Positions 11,846-24,823 of a DNA stretch of 64,000 nt are shown here, piece after piece. Source of the DNA: Gyromitra esculenta. Lineage: Eukaryota; Ascomycota; Pezizomycetes; Pezizales; Discinaceae. The stretch covers positions 1,302,001-1,366,000 of the forward strand of contig JBCAML010000019.1 in NCBI GenBank assembly GCA_038503075.1, written 5' to 3'. The notes beneath the pieces are model-generated. The model worked only from the letters and a program-made list of their open reading frames with translations, made no database searches and had not been told where the DNA came from. Every line of letters starts with the position of its first letter. Position 1 is the first letter of the stretch. A program made the translations under genes and the position numbers.

Positions 11846-14645
11846 TATGTGTTGTGGTTGGGATTGGGGTGGTTGCGGTGTTCAGTTTTTGTGTTTTCAT
11901 TTTTGTGGATTGGTCTTGGTGCTGGGTAGTTTTCGTTCTTTTTCTTCTTTTTCTTTGTTGGTGTAGTATGGTTGGGTTATGGTGTGGCAGGCTATGGGCT
12001 AAGGACTGTGCCCTTTTTAAGTGGCCAACGTTGCGTGAATGGATTAAGTTTTTCAATCGTTAGTTCTACTCATGGGTTAGTAGGTTAGTGGTATTCTTTT
12101 GTAATGATCTTCCTTCCTTCCTTTCCTCCTTCCTTTTCTTCTTTACTTTTTTAGGTGTAGTTGTTTGATTTCGATTGTTGGCTTCAGTTGCCGGTTTTGA
12201 TTGTAATCTTACGGGATTGCTGGATGGCGAATACGGTTGGGATAAAATAGGATTTTTTTATTTTTATTTAATTCATTTGATTACTTGCCTGCTTGCCTGC
12301 TTGCTCATTTAGCTTTGGATGGGAGATTTTTACATATGGTTATGGATGGTTCTAGAGACTAACTTCTAAAGCAGTGGTGTCTCTGTGGCTAGGATGTTTA
12401 CTGGGTACATGTAGTCTCGGATTCATGAAGCATTGGAGCACCATGATAGTGATTGGTGTGACGCGACGCGTTAAGCTGTGTTGAACTGTTTTAGGCAAGT
12501 TTGAGCTGCTGGAAGGGAGATTTTTCGATGACGAGTGATACTGTGTGATCTGTATAAACGCTAGCTGAAATAAACCTGGACTCTAGCTTATTGGATAGAT
12601 GTTGTGGCGATGACTAAGCAGGAAGCTAGGAAAACGTCTATATATAGTTTGTACAAACGTAGAGGTCAAGAGATCATCCTCCTCCTCAATACAATCTCGC
12701 TATTTTAAACTCTAATTGAGAAGAACACGAACGGCCTCACAACGTCGTTGCATAAGACCACCGCTCAGATGCTGGTAACAGTGCTGCACAGTCAGTCACC
12801 TCCCACGCCTACTCCAGACATCACAACCACCAATACATCCTAAAGTCCTGAACGACATTTACAATTATCTACCTAGCTACGCCTCCCCTGAGATGGTGAC
12901 AAGGCTTCAAGCCACTGCCGCCGCCACTTTCGCCTTCCTGTAAGAGCTCCGGCTCAAGAATAGAACTGCTAGATCTCCGGAGGTGCCATCATGAAGGGCT
13001 GCCGGATAACCCTTGGAAGCTAAAAGTGTGACCTGTGCCAGAGTTTGTCGATTTGCTGTATTCTGACGTTGCTGGTGAATGGAAGGATTCCGTATCGCGC
13101 ACAAGCCAAAAACCGCGTTTTTGGAAGTGGGTCTAAGTAGCCTCTAGAGTACAGGAGGTGCGTTGAGAGCTTGCTCTCTCATTCCGTCCTCACTATCTCC
13201 TCCCCTCCCCTCAGAGCTCTCTCCTTCAATAAACACGCAAATAGTTGGATCGTGTCTGACATATTAGAGCATACGTGTAGAGTAGATTTGCCTACCAGGC
13301 TACACTTATTTTACCCTGGGAGAAACTCGGTAAACTCGCTCGAGGTCCTTACTTTATCAAGACCCTACAGCTTAAAGTTATGGATCAAAGACTGGGTACC
13401 TAGTCTCTAAAAACCAGTGGGATGTGTTGAGAATTGGGCTTCCGTGCATGTGATTGGTGACTAGTGATTAGTTAGTCAGCGTGACCAGAGATCAGACTGG
13501 TGTACTCTATATTTGCATATATTGCTCGCTTTGCTCTTCTGGCTTCTTTTCTCTTACTATCATCAAGTAAATCATTCAGAAACAACAGGATGCAAATGAA
13601 ATATTAGTATTCACGCTATCTTGTTGCCTTTTACTCCGCACATGTGGCCGTCCCAAGGACTGCAGAGGAGTTAATGTTATAATTTTTTCGAGCGCCAGAA
13701 CATGGGACGGACTGCTGGCCATAGTGGAAGGTATTTTAATGGGAGACGAATTGAAGGGTATAGTGAAATCAAGAAGAAAACCTTGTTTGTTCCTTGACTT
13801 TAGCTCTACCTAGTATTCCCGTCTTGAGGTATGTGAGAACTGAAAACCCCTTGCAACCATGTTACTTACTAAGATATGACTTAGTTCACATGCCTCCCCA
13901 TGATGCGGGAGGAGCGAAAGTGAGAAGTAAAGATTACGCTGCAGCTTGTTTATATAATGGTACGGGGGCTAGGTACGTTATTGTACGGCTTAAGCCAGAC
14001 AACTGATAGGGTTATACGTGATGATCTTGTCTTGGCATTCGATTACTTCCATGTTTAAGTCCAGCATCGGCAAACATCACATTCGTGTTTCAGTTAGCCG
14101 AAATTCAAGGGACCTGATCCATGATACCTATCAAGATGACATAAACAGACAATGTTGCTGTCTTTGTTGACTGCAGGAGTTACGTCTCGGAGTAAGGTCG
14201 CTCGGATAGGGGCTTTCTTTCTTTCTTTCTTTACCACCTTTGTCTCCAGCCACGGCAAAACTTGGACCAATGGTCAATTATATTATGATCGCATACTGCT
14301 TGGTGGTAAGGAAACTGCGCTATTGAAAGGGACGATATATAGGACTAGGATCTTGCCACGAAGAGAGATTGGACATAAGATATTCCTTGGCTCGCTACGT
14401 ACTTTACGCTCCGTCATTCTCTCTGCTATCATTAGCAATAACAGCTTCACAAGGGTTTTGCAGCGTAGGTGTTGATGGATGAGCTCTAAGGATTTATTTA
14501 TTACGAATGATTCAACTGCCAAAATTTATTAAACTTTAGGCAAAGATATAAAGAGATTGAATTGTCATAGACTTGACTGTACTATGCACTAAGCGTCCTA
14601 AACTCAATATGAAAGGTCTTAACCACACCAATTCCACCTAATCAT
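11846..14645. other. Intergenic
   Basis: The 3' side of the LRR gene has pyrimidine-rich runs (CTTCC repeats at about 12108-12140) and a TACATGTA site at 12406. A (CTTT)n run sits at about 14213-14233. The short open frames, including one at 13794-14006, show no recognisable domain. Confidence 0.5.
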
Positions 14646-15381
14646 TCAAGAACTTTGACCAAGTTCCAGGATCGCTCTAATCTCTGGGATCTCCAAATGA
14701 TCTCTAGTATTCTTCATACGATGGCACCAAACCGGCTCCCCTTTCACCCACAACCACTCCCCACCAATCTATACATTCACCAAGATTAGCATCACCATCC
14801 AACATTCTCACAAAGATTGAGAACCTCACTCGCTGGATATCACCGCCTTTAAGCGGAGTCCCCCATTTCAGCCCTTGGCTGATGGCCGTAAAGACACTAG
14901 TCGCAAGACCCGTCTTGACATACGCCGGTTTGTCACCCCGCGCAAGGCTCCTACCCATCCCTAGCACATCGTATAGCTTCCCGGTACTATCGCTATAGAT
15001 TTCGAACGGACATCCAGTCACAGTGACATAGTTGGCGATAACGGAGTGATCTCCACATCCAACAATGAGAAGACGTTTTCCAGCGCTTTCGACCTCTTGC
15101 GGCGTTATCGATGCGGCGAGTGCGTGGATGTAACTGTTTGGCGTCAGTTTCCGGGGATAATAATTTGAGATGCTGTAGTAGGTAGCTTATTACTCTCGAC
15201 AATCGCCACAATAGAAATGTCGGATGAAAATAATCATAGTGCTCTTCTCGGTGTCGTCATAGAGGCTTGAAAACGGACGGGACTTGCCGTCCTGTCCAAA
15301 CACTGGGATAGCGGCGGCTTCGCTTAGTTCCTTCTCTGACGGGAGCAGCTCTGTTGCTGGTGGTGACGTAGGTGATGCCAT
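14646..15381 (-). CDS. AhpC/TSA_2 family peroxiredoxin-like protein (PRXL2/AAED1-type)
   Basis: A predicted 204-residue protein from exons 15381-15194, 15133-14830 and 14768-14646 (introns 60 and 61 nt). The joined sequence has the hallmarks of the AhpC-TSA_2 thioredoxin-fold family. FIRHFYCGDCRDYI carries a Cys-x-x-Cys pair (C58, C61) at the usual site. It is followed by RLLIVGCGDHSVI, TGCPFEIYSDSTGKLYDVLG and, after the last intron, VWCHRMKNTRDHLEIPEI. The last intron was placed because only its removal restores the conserved GGE..WCHRMKNTRDH ending; reading through gives an unrelated tail. Members are thought to act in redox or prostamide-type chemistry in the cytosol, but the substrate here is unknown. 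A (GTCT)n microsatellite at about 15648-15672 lies upstream. Confidence 0.9.
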
Positions 15382-18300
15382 TTTGTGAAAAGGAGATTGT
15401 GAAGAAGTATTTTGAGAGTTTACTCAAGATGAAGAGAGAAGGAGAGAGGTTAGGAGGATACGTGAGAGGAGGCTGTGTCTGAATCAGGATCTGAAACGTC
15501 TGACATGCGGATCTGCAGCGGGCAGGTGCAGGTTTGGGTTCACGTGCCGGAGCAGGCACCGGAATGAGATGGCTGGGCGAGTGATATCGTATGATATCGT
15601 GTGTGGGGATCGGCTTTTGGGACTCTGTCGCTCTGCTTTTAACGACGTCTGTCTGTCTGTCTGTCTCTCTTGTTGACTCCGCCATCAACATTTCATCAAC
15701 ACCACTTCACCGATATCAATTCGTCGCGGATATTCTTTAAAGGCTTATTGATTCTTGCATTAAAAGTCCGTGTTCGACAATTGATGTGATCCTCGTGAAA
15801 CATTTGCTATCAACTGGTTGTAACATCTGTCACAAACCTAGAGCTTCATGAAACATCACTCATCGTGTTATCCTCTGACTTCCATCACCATCATCACTCG
15901 CGCTAACCTTTCACCATAGTCCAAACTGCTGTATTACAGTTATCTCGCTACATTCTTCTCCGCTCCATTCGCTCCAAATATCCCTTCGCGGCGACTTCTA
16001 TCTCCATCCTCTACACTGCTAACCTCTTATCTTAGACAACGCTGTTACGTTAAAGCTCTCCAACCACACTTTTTTCTCAACCACCAACCATTCTTCGTAA
16101 CAAATATCTCTTCACAACCATTATGCATCTATTTGTCATTCACTAGCAGGCTGTGAATAAGTTGACCGCTAAGTTGACCGCTAAGACTTAAAGCTCGAGA
16201 GTTATAACTCAAGGGTACATGAATTAATGACGAAGCTACTCGCAGACAACATGAGCTGTCAATCAATCTAGGCATTTATCAAAACCAGCAATTTCTCGAA
16301 TTACATTCTCCACATGTAATTCGATATTCTTTTCCATTCGTGAGAGAGTGTAGTGGCCGAAAGATGCTACAGCACCACACTGGTAACAAGGAAGGAGTCG
16401 TGCAATATATTAAGGAGGAAACTAAACACCCGTGCTAACTTAAAAGTATTTAGCAAGGCTAAATCATTACCAGATGGTATTCCCCCGTTATACTTCAATG
16501 GAATTAGTAGCCATATCGTTCTGCATAGATCTGATCCTCCATCCGAACCTGTTGGCCCCTTTCATTCAGATAACGATCAGGAACGATCTTTGGGTTTAGC
16601 CATCCTCCAGATAGGGCAAAGGGTTTAGTATGACATATCTAACAGCATAGGACTCCAACTGCTGGCATTGATACTGTAGCTGGAAACGATTAGACGAATC
16701 CTACCCACCCATAGACTCCGCATAGGAACGCAGAGTATTTGCTACATAGCACAACCAAAAACATGTAACAGCCGACTGTTGGGCGCACATTGAAGCTAAA
16801 ACAACACGAGTGGAAACGAATTATTTAAAACCCGAAATACACGGCCTGACTATGGGTGTTCGAAGTGTCATTCTCCACACCAGCTTATTGAAAAAACGCC
16901 GGTTTATGAACGCATCAGGGGGATATGATTCAAGTTCATCACTGCTTCTGCTCTACCAAGATATTTCATTCAGCATGCCATCTTTTGGACAACATTTACT
17001 AACCACCAAAATAGTTTGGTTTTATTCGTCGAGGTCGGATGTTTTATCGGGTTAGGTTGTCTCTGTTTCATGAGTTTCTACCTATTCTCAGTAACCCAGC
17101 ATGGTTAATATAGCAGCGTCCAATAAGGCTCCATAAAAAATTGAAGCTATGAGCTATATAACATGCAGTATCTTACTCGTTTTATTAAGGATATTACTTT
17201 TCAATAGCAATTAAGGCTCAACTATTGGCAAAGTGAATTATATAAGATGGAGAGGGTATGCGGGCATGACAAGACTTTGTGTGTAGGTGATTTCCGAGGG
17301 CCAGAGCATCAGTTTCAGTGTATGAAGTTGGAGGGAAGGGCTGGAGGAAGTTCACGAATGGGTTCTATTAAGAGTGGGATAGAGGGGTGTTTGTTTATTC
17401 CGAGCTTGGATCAAGCGAGTTTTGGACGGAACATTATTTACCAGCAAAGCTCGGGATTGAGCCAGGGTTGTGGTGTGAGGGGACACAGAGATCAAACTGT
17501 GTTTTATTCAAAGCCCTTGATTCGCAGAGATCACAGTCACAGCCGGCGAACCTTCAATCGTCGCAGAGCAAACCGTCTAAACAAAAAACATCACACCAGG
17601 TCCAAGCCCTCCCTCGATAAGTACCTAGCGAACAAACCCCACGAGACTACGTGTTTCCCTCGCGTACTAAGCGGGGTGTCAAACTCATGCAGTCTTCAAT
17701 TGGCTTTACAATCGAACGGGTTGCAGCCCACACCACATCACATCGCGGGACATGCCGGGGCCGGAAACGGCAACGGCTTGCTTGGGGTCTTTCTTACCGA
17801 CAGGCATTATGTAGATGGGCCTAGAGATTTGTGGAGAAGGTACTACATGTACCTACGTACTTTGCGTGTTATGCAAGGGTCCTGTTTGATGGCGCTATTA
17901 ATGTTGAGGCAGGGTCTGGTTGTCAGGGCCCTGGTATGACTTTTCGGAGTTTGGGTTTTAGGGATTGGACCGAGTGAAGGAGCAGAGTGAGATTGGGTAC
18001 TGGGGATTGATTGTACTGTATATTGGATGTACTTGTAGGCGTGATTGAGGTGATTGAGAGCTGTGAGTTGGCGCGGGGAGTCGAGTAAGGCTCGTTTCAG
18101 GTGGGGAATGGTCCGAGGAGGTTGTTTCTGTTGGGAGTGGGAGTCTGTCTGCCTGTAGCTGTGTATATAGAATAGGTAGGTAGATGGAGATGTGGACGGT
18201 CTGTTGCTGCGTATTACTGCCAGAGCCGTGAACTGGGGATTGGAGAAATAGTTGTTGAGAGTTGCAAGTATGTTGATTCTGTGTCTGGTCTGTTGGCTGG

Positions 18301-18628
18301 TCTGACACCTTTCCTGTCTCGTCTCCCCTTCCCTCCGCATCTCTGTTCTATCCGTGTTCTATTCTCTATTCTGTATTCTCTATTCTCTCACGGCTGCTCC
18401 TCGGCAGACATCACGCTTCTTACGGCTGAAGTCACGCTACATCACCTGCTAACGCCTCACTCGTCCACCACAGTGTCCATCTTCACCTCCTCTGCCTCTG
18501 CTGCAGCCTCAGCCTCAGCCTCAACCTCCATATCTACATCCACACCTTCTACCCACGACTCAATCCTTCTGAACCTCCCCCGTCTCCTCAGAATCATTGA
18601 TCCTACCCTCTCCTCTCCCACCTACACA
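15382..18628. other. Intergenic, upstream of INSIG gene
   Basis: A 12-bp direct repeat GTTGACCGCTAA occurs twice at about 16162-16186. A TACATGTA site is at 17844. A long open frame at 17247-17939 has no domain signature or gene-like composition and was not accepted. The part from about 18300 to 18628 is pyrimidine-rich and probably 5' UTR. Confidence 0.5.
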
Positions 18629-19698
18629 ATGTCCTCAACCACAGACCTGCCACTCCTCCGTCCAATCCCCCGTCGTCCCTTCGATCTAGACACTCCCTCA
18701 CCACCACCCACCACCACCCCCGAGTCCTCCCAGCAAACCGACGACCCCATCAAACGCACAAGGTCTGCAATCGCCCTGACCGCCTCCACCCTCTTCGGAA
18801 TCTACTCCTACACCGACAATGATGCGCAAACCCCCACAATTTCACGGGACCCATCCGTCCTCAGCATCTCTGACTTCGACTTCAAATCCTCCACGCCCGC
18901 GCGCTCCCCAAACCACCTCTCCCCCACCAACGCCCCTCTGCGGCCACGGCGTGCCACCATGCCCAGTGGTGCTGCACCGATGAACAAACAACGTACAGAC
19001 CCACGCACCGCATTTCTGTTAGGCGCACTACGGATCATCTCCCTCTTCATATTCGGTGTGGCATACGGCGTCATCGTAACCCATCTTCACAACAGCAAGA
19101 GCTTCACGGTATCTCCAGTAATGATCGAGATAGACCGTAGCAGTCTACGGTACTACATACAATGGGGTCTCGCCGGGGTTGCACTCGGCAGCTTACTACC
19201 ATGGCTCGACGGCGACGGCGACGGCGAAGAGAAGGAAAAAAGAAATGGGAAAATCGATTGGGACCCGGCAGTCCGCAGCATTGGCGCATTCGTCGGAATC
19301 GCATACGCTATTGTAAACCCCGAACCTCCCCCAATTCCACTCCGAGTGCTAATAAATACCAGCGTAAACTACCCTGGCAATCAACCCTCCAAGTCTCGTT
19401 CACACTCGCCCTCATCAACCCGTTCTTATGGTACCTGATTGACCGCACCCGCGCCGGCTTCTGGTTCTCTGCCGCGGTCGGCATCGCCGGCACCGCCGTT
19501 CTCCTGCAAACCAATCCGGAAATGATCCAGACACCGGAAACTGTGTTTCCGCGCGCAGACGGTGGCAGTTTGGTTGCTGGACTGGTCAGCGTAGAGAGCG
19601 TGGGTGTTGCGACGTGGGTTTCGAGCGTGCTGTTTTGTAGCTGTGTTTGTTTTGGGAATGTTGGTAGGAGGCTGGCGTGGCTGGAGAAGAGGGAGTAG
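18629..19698 (+). CDS. INSIG-family ER membrane protein
   Basis: A predicted 339-residue protein from exons 18629-19312 and 19363-19698, joined by a 50-nt intron with a GCTAATAA branch point. The join gives GIAYAI-RKLPWQSTLQ, the conserved INSIG core. The first ATG in good context (ACACAATGTC) gives MSSTTDLPLLRPIPRRPFDL. About 120 Ser/Pro-rich cytosolic residues follow, then about six membrane segments, including LLGALRIISLFIFGVAYG, QWGLAGVALGSLLPWL, LALINPFLWYLI and FSAAVGIAGTAVLL. INSIG proteins sit in the ER membrane and control HMG-CoA reductase stability or SREBP/SCAP traffic in response to sterols. In fungi they also influence hyphal growth and sterol metabolism. No transcriptional signal could be tied to sterol control here. 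Confidence 0.9.
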
Positions 19699-20673
19699 GT
19701 GGTTTTTGATTTTTTGAGGGGAAAAGGCACGAAGGGGTGGAGTGTTGGGTGTTGGGTGTTGGAGGTGTTAGAGGTGTTAGGGGGTCGGGAGGGGAGGTGG
19801 AGGAAGGTGAATTTTGGGGGGGGGAGGTAATTTTTGTCTATTTGGGATTGAATGATTTCATCTGTTTTTTTTTTTTTTCTTGCTTCCCCTACTTCCCACC
19901 TAATTTTTTTTATCACATCTTATTATTTCTACCATGTGTTTCTAGTTTCATTTGGGAACTTTTTATTTTTTTCCCCCCCATCTTTTTTTCTTCGGTTTTT
20001 AGTATTTTTACTCTTTACTTTTATGTATTTGCATGTGTATGTGTATGTTATTGAATGAACAGGAAGTGACTGTGTCATGGATGGGGGGGGGAGGAGTCGA
20101 GATATCGCTCATGTCCGAGTTGGTAACTTGCTGTGATGACTGGTTTTACGAGTTCTTGGTTTATAGCAGGAAGGCAATTACTTGGCTTGAGTAGAGTAGT
20201 CTAGGCATTTTGTTTACTTTCCTTACTAAATTAGAAAGGTACTTAGTGGGATGAAGATTCGTCATTTGGTCGTTTTTTGCTCGCCTGGTGAGTCGAGTCT
20301 TTTCTTCTCGAGCTTATATTACTCTGTGCTTGGAACAGCACTGGCAATGGAGCATCATCTCATGCTCTATATTTCTTGAGACCCGGGACATCAATTCACA
20401 ATCTAATCTTGACACAGAAGTCTACGGCCAAACTCAACCAGCAATTGAACCATCCAATGTTAACCTCAAACTAGGTGATGACTCATACAACCTCACTCGC
20501 AAACCCCACATTCCAATGGCAAAAATAAAGAGCACTCCGAACATGTAATGATATCTAAAACACAAGAATCCTAAATAGAAATAATAACACGCCCTTTTGG
20601 TCAAGAACCCTATGTATATGTACAGGGTATATCAGTTGTATATGGGTGTGAAAAGTATTCTTTTTTTTCTCTA
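19699..20673. other. Convergent intergenic region
   Basis: This region lies between the 3' ends of the INSIG and MPC1 genes. It starts with repeated GTGTTGG/GTGTTAG words (about 19743-19790), probably 3' UTR of the INSIG transcript. Long T-rich stretches (about 19862-20000) follow. No gene is seen. Confidence 0.5.
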
Positions 20674-21459
20674 TTATTTGGAGGCGCCTTTGACTGCTTC
20701 TGGGAGGGCTTCTTTGGCCTGTTGGACGATGGACTTTTCGGCCTCTTTGACTTTCTGGGCAAGAGATATTTCACGGCCGCCATAGCTGTGGGGAGAGCTC
20801 CATGTCAGTGGGGATAGATGAGGCAGAGGTAGGGCAAGCTAGACGTACTTCCAGTAAGTGATGTAACGGTAGCCTTGGGCAATTTGCGCTAATTCATTTA
20901 CGAAATGGCAGCCTATGTTTTTCGGAGTTAGTGATGATCAGCTTAATGGAGATGGGGGCGTAGTGATGGTCACGAGGTGCCCCCACGTCTACAGGAGGGA
21001 CGAAGCAAAGCTATAGCATACCGAAGAGAAGGTAGTTCTTAGGTGTGACAGCCATTCTATAATATACTCCATCAGGACTGAAGCAGAGCGGGTTGGAAGG
21101 ATAGCCTGGATCTTACGAGTATCTCATAAACACCGCCGAGTAAACAACCAACGCAGTTGTCATCTTCCCGGAGATACTAGCACATTGTCAGGTGTGGGTT
21201 CTTTTTCCACGGAAAAGCATCCGAGAGAGAGGGGACAGAATTACATCTCGGGGTCTTTGTTGGTGATGTCCATCACGGCCGCAATCGGAATTCCAAAGTT
21301 GGACACTGGGCCCCAGAAATCTGCAACGCCCCCAAAACACAGCACATGAGCAATTATCCAACATTGGGGAGGATGCAAAAACCTACGGGTGGAGCAGACG
21401 TAGCTCAACACCGGATTGCTCCGGATTTTGGCGTTGAGGGCTGCGATTGCTGATGCCAT
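20674..21459 (-). CDS. MPC1: Mitochondrial pyruvate carrier subunit 1
   Basis: A predicted 139-residue protein from six short exons: 21459-21387, 21320-21245, 21176-21117, 21056-21022, 20912-20849 and 20785-20674. All phases match. The joined sequence reads VCSTHFWGPVSNFGIPIAAV, DPEIISGKMTTALVVYS, RYSMAVTPKNYLLFG and CHFVNELAQIAQGYRYI, which are the MPC1 signatures. MPC1 and MPC2 form a heterodimer in the inner mitochondrial membrane that imports pyruvate. The C-terminus carries a charged extension (LAQKVKEAEKSIVQQAKEAL) that could form a helix beyond the core carrier. The gene is divergent from 6PGDH with about 1 kb between the starts. Confidence 0.93.
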
Positions 21460-22456
21460 GGATGCTGGTTGAGGTGGTGGTGGTGGGTGCTCGTACCGCT
21501 GTGTGTTACTAGGTTCAAGCCTCAGGAATGGAAACTGGGGGTCTGTGTGAAGAAGGAGACGGAGGAGGAAGCAGGTATCAAGGCTCAAAGGGCGGCTACA
21601 GTGGAGGATGGGATGATGTCGAAGGAAGGAGGTTTCGCTGGTGGGAATGAAATGCAGGACGTTCAAAAGTGCTCTGTGAGGACTTGGGCCAGCAAATCTT
21701 TTGAAGTTGCCGTAAGCTGTGGGTCCGCCTGTAGGGACCCAGGTACAAAAAACGGCAGTATGGCCCTTACACAAAAGCAAGGCCAGGACCAGAAAAACCG
21801 TCCCAGTGAGAATAACTACGTCTGCATATGTAATCAACTGGCTGGCAAGCACCACGCTCCTCTTTTCTGTATTTCCTGCTCAAGCCCTCGGAGGCCTGTT
21901 TCAGTCTGTCTGGAAAAGAGTGGGGAAAACGAGATGCGCCTCGGCTTTTGGCTTGGCAGCAACGTCGTCTGCCCGCCCAGGTTTCCAACGGCCCGAATCA
22001 CAACTGGCAAACAAATGCAAGATCCGTTTACAAATGCTGTATATAATACCGCAAGTGCCAGACTGAGCCGCTCACGCACAAACGGGATTCCTCGGGAGAG
22101 AAGAAGAAGTCCAGACATTCCATGCATGATAGTTGACTGATTACATTCTCTAAACCGTGCGAGCAAGGGAGAGGAAAAGAGTACACTCCATTACATACAT
22201 GTATGTACCTAGACGAGACGAAAGCAAAACGAATTAAAAACATGACGCCCAAGTTCTATTTTATCCGCGCCGTTCCGGCATCCCCAATAACTAGTGCCAT
22301 AAAGCCATCTCGTGTCTGCCCCTCCATAAGCAACCCCTCCTCCTCATTTCCCTCCTCCATCTTCCCCCTCATCTCAATATTCTCTTATCACTCTCCCGCG
22401 TCTTCAGACATCGCCTCAAGAAACCTCTTCGACTTAACTACTTCAAATTTTCAACA
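21460..22456. promoter_or_regulatory. Divergent promoter region MPC1 / 6PGDH
   Basis: About 1 kb separates the two start codons. A TACATGTA palindrome sits in a longer inverted word (TACATACATGTATGTA, 22192-22207). A pyrimidine-rich tract at about 22320-22400 precedes the 6PGDH start. Open frames here have no family signature. The shared-promoter role is inferred from gene orientation. Confidence 0.4.
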
Positions 22457-24823
22457 ATGACTGAATCTAAAGCAGTGTAAGTTTACTTGAAGCAACTGCG
22501 TCATTCCCAATGTCGATGAATTTCGTCATAGCCCCGCTTCCACTTCTATCACCCCTCATTTCTCACAACATCTTGTATTATCAATATCCAGAACAATAGA
22601 ACTCAAGCTTCAGCGCTTGGTTTCTATAATATTTCTGAGACCATGTGCAAAATTTAAACTCAATTTGAATCCTCAACGTTGATCTGAACATTTTGCTGAC
22701 TTTAGAGCGCGACTGGCTGCTATCGCTGGTGGCCTTGCGCATTCTGCACCTAGTGGTGGTTAGTAGCATTGTCCCTTTCCACTTTTCCCAGAGGTCTATC
22801 TTTCCAGGATTAGGCGGAAAAGACCTCCGAGGAACACGGAGGACGAATGTTTGAGGGGAACATGGAGATCGGTATGCTGACCACGGTTGCTGAGATTGAA
22901 CAGATTTCGGACTTATTGGTCTGGCTGTCATGGGTCAGGTGTGTTTGCTTCTGTTGCTCACTTGAGGGGCTTTCCTTTTCTTCGCTTTTTTTTTTTTTTT
23001 TGGCTGACAAGCATCCCTTTTTAGAACTTGATCCTGAACGCTGCCGACCATGGTATGTCTTTAAATCCAACTAGCGTTGGAGTGATTTGGCTAATTGTGA
23101 ATTTAAGGTTTCACTGTCATTGCTTTCAACAGGACTGTTTCTAAAGTCGACCTCTTTATTGAAAATGAAGCTAAGGGTATGTTCCTAAAATCTCGATAGG
23201 CGTTTCGGTTTCGGTTTCTAAGCTTCCGTGCAGGTAAATCGGTTGTTGGAGCTCATTCGATTCAGGACCTCTGTGAAAAATTGAAGTCCCCTCGCAGGAT
23301 TATGTTGCTTGTCAAGGCTGGCCCCGCTGTTGATGACTTCATTGCCTCTCTCCTTCCTTTCCTTGCTCCTGGCGATATCATCATTGATGGCGGTAATTCT
23401 CATTTCCCCGACACCAACCGCCGCACAAGATATCTTGCCGAAAAGAAGATCCGTTTCGTTGGTGCTGGTGTTTCCGGTGGTGAGGAGGGTGCCAGATATG
23501 GTCCTTCTCTCATGCCCGGTGGTGACGAGGAGGCGTGGCCACACATCAAGGATATCTTCCAGAGCATTGCCGCTAAGTCCGACGGTGAGCCCTGCTGTGA
23601 CTGGGTTGGTGATGAAGGTGCTGGCCATTTCGTCAAGATGGTCCACAACGGTATTGAGTATGGTGACATGCAGTTGATCTGCGAGGTATGCCAAATCTCT
23701 ACGAAATTAGGATCATGAAGTACAAATATTAACTCTTCCAACAGGCCTATGATATCATGAAGCGCGGGCTTGGCTTGAGCCACTCTGAGATTGGTGATGT
23801 TTTCACCAAGTGGAACACCGGTGTCTTAGATTCTTTCCTCATCGAGATCACCCGTGACATTATGAAGTTCAATGACCCTGAGGACGGCACCCCACTTGTC
23901 GAGAAGATCCTCGATAGCGCTGGCCAAAAGGGTACCGGTAAATGGACTGCTATTAACGCTCTGGACCTTGGAATGCCCGTTACATTAATCGGGGAGTCTG
24001 TCTTCGCTAGGTGTCTGTCGTCCATTAAGGAAGAGAGAGTCAGGGCTTCGGATCTCCTGGAGGGTCCTGAGATCCCGCCGTTTGTTGGTGACAAGGAAGC
24101 TGCCATTGCAGACCTTGAACAGGTTAGTACTAGCTCTAGGAGATATAACGGACCGCTAGCAGAACATATTTAGGCTAATTTGATGTTTCTAGGCGCTTTA
24201 TGCTAGCAAGATCATCTCTTATGCTCAGGGATTCATGCTTATCCGCGAGGTAAGTTATTGGGAATCATATATCTCCCCACCCGACGAAGTTAACGCTTTA
24301 TTCGTAGGCTGCTAAAGAATACAAATGGAAACTGAACAACCCTGCCATTGCCCTCATGTGGCGTGGTGGGTGCATCATCCGCTCTGTTTTCCTTGCAGAC
24401 ATCACTAAAGCCTACCGGGCCAACCCCGATCTTGAGAACTTGCTATTCGATGACTTCTTCAAGACTGCCATTCACAAAGCCCAGCCCGGCTGGAGAAGAG
24501 CTGTTGCCAAGGGTATCGAGTTTGGTATCCCGACTCCATGCTTCTCAACTGCTCTCAGCTTTTACGATGGTTATAGAACCAAGAACTTGCCTGCCAACCT
24601 TCTGCAGGCTCAGAGAGATTACTTCGGTATGTAGTATCAGTTTTACAGCAATTGGGTTTCAGCTAGAAGTATACATAATACTAATTAACTCTATTCGATA
24701 GGTGCTCACACTTTCCGCGTGAAGTCTGAGTATGCCAGCGAGAGTTTGGTAGAAGGGAAGGATATCCATATCAACTGGACCGGCAGAGGAGGAAACGTTA
24801 GCGCTTCCACATATCTTGCCTAA
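22457..24823 (+). CDS. GND1: 6-phosphogluconate dehydrogenase, decarboxylating
   Basis: A predicted 510-residue protein from ten exons: 22457-22476, 22706-22758, 22904-22938, 23025-23052, 23108-23176, 23234-23685, 23745-24122, 24193-24249, 24308-24626 and 24702-24823. All phases agree. It oxidises 6-phosphogluconate to ribulose-5-phosphate and CO2 with NADP, in the cytosolic pentose phosphate pathway. The nucleotide-binding start is [20 protein letters not shown]. Catalytic and substrate motifs include [34 protein letters not shown] and [19 protein letters not shown]. The C-terminal half has [20 protein letters not shown] and [18 protein letters not shown], ending [16 protein letters not shown]. 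The four smallest exons (20-53 nt) are all at the 5' end. Exon 2 adds an N-terminal extension of about 17 residues that the yeast enzyme lacks; its boundaries are the least certain. Confidence 0.95.

Noticed and set aside
13794..14006. Short frame of 70 codons
   Set aside because: It has no homology cue, start context or splice partners, so it cannot be supported as a gene.
17247..17939. Open frame of 230 codons
   Set aside because: It has no domain or transmembrane pattern and a low-complexity basic composition, and it overlaps other open frames. It is probably chance sequence upstream of the INSIG gene.
18281..18628. N-terminal extension of the INSIG frame
   Set aside because: The frame is open upstream but begins without an ATG, and the residues are simple Ser/Thr runs. 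The ATG at 18629 has good context and gives a normal INSIG start.
21469..22140. Open frame of 223 codons in the MPC1/6PGDH promoter
   Set aside because: It overlaps the 5' region of MPC1 on the opposite strand, has no signature, and several frames are open in the same stretch.
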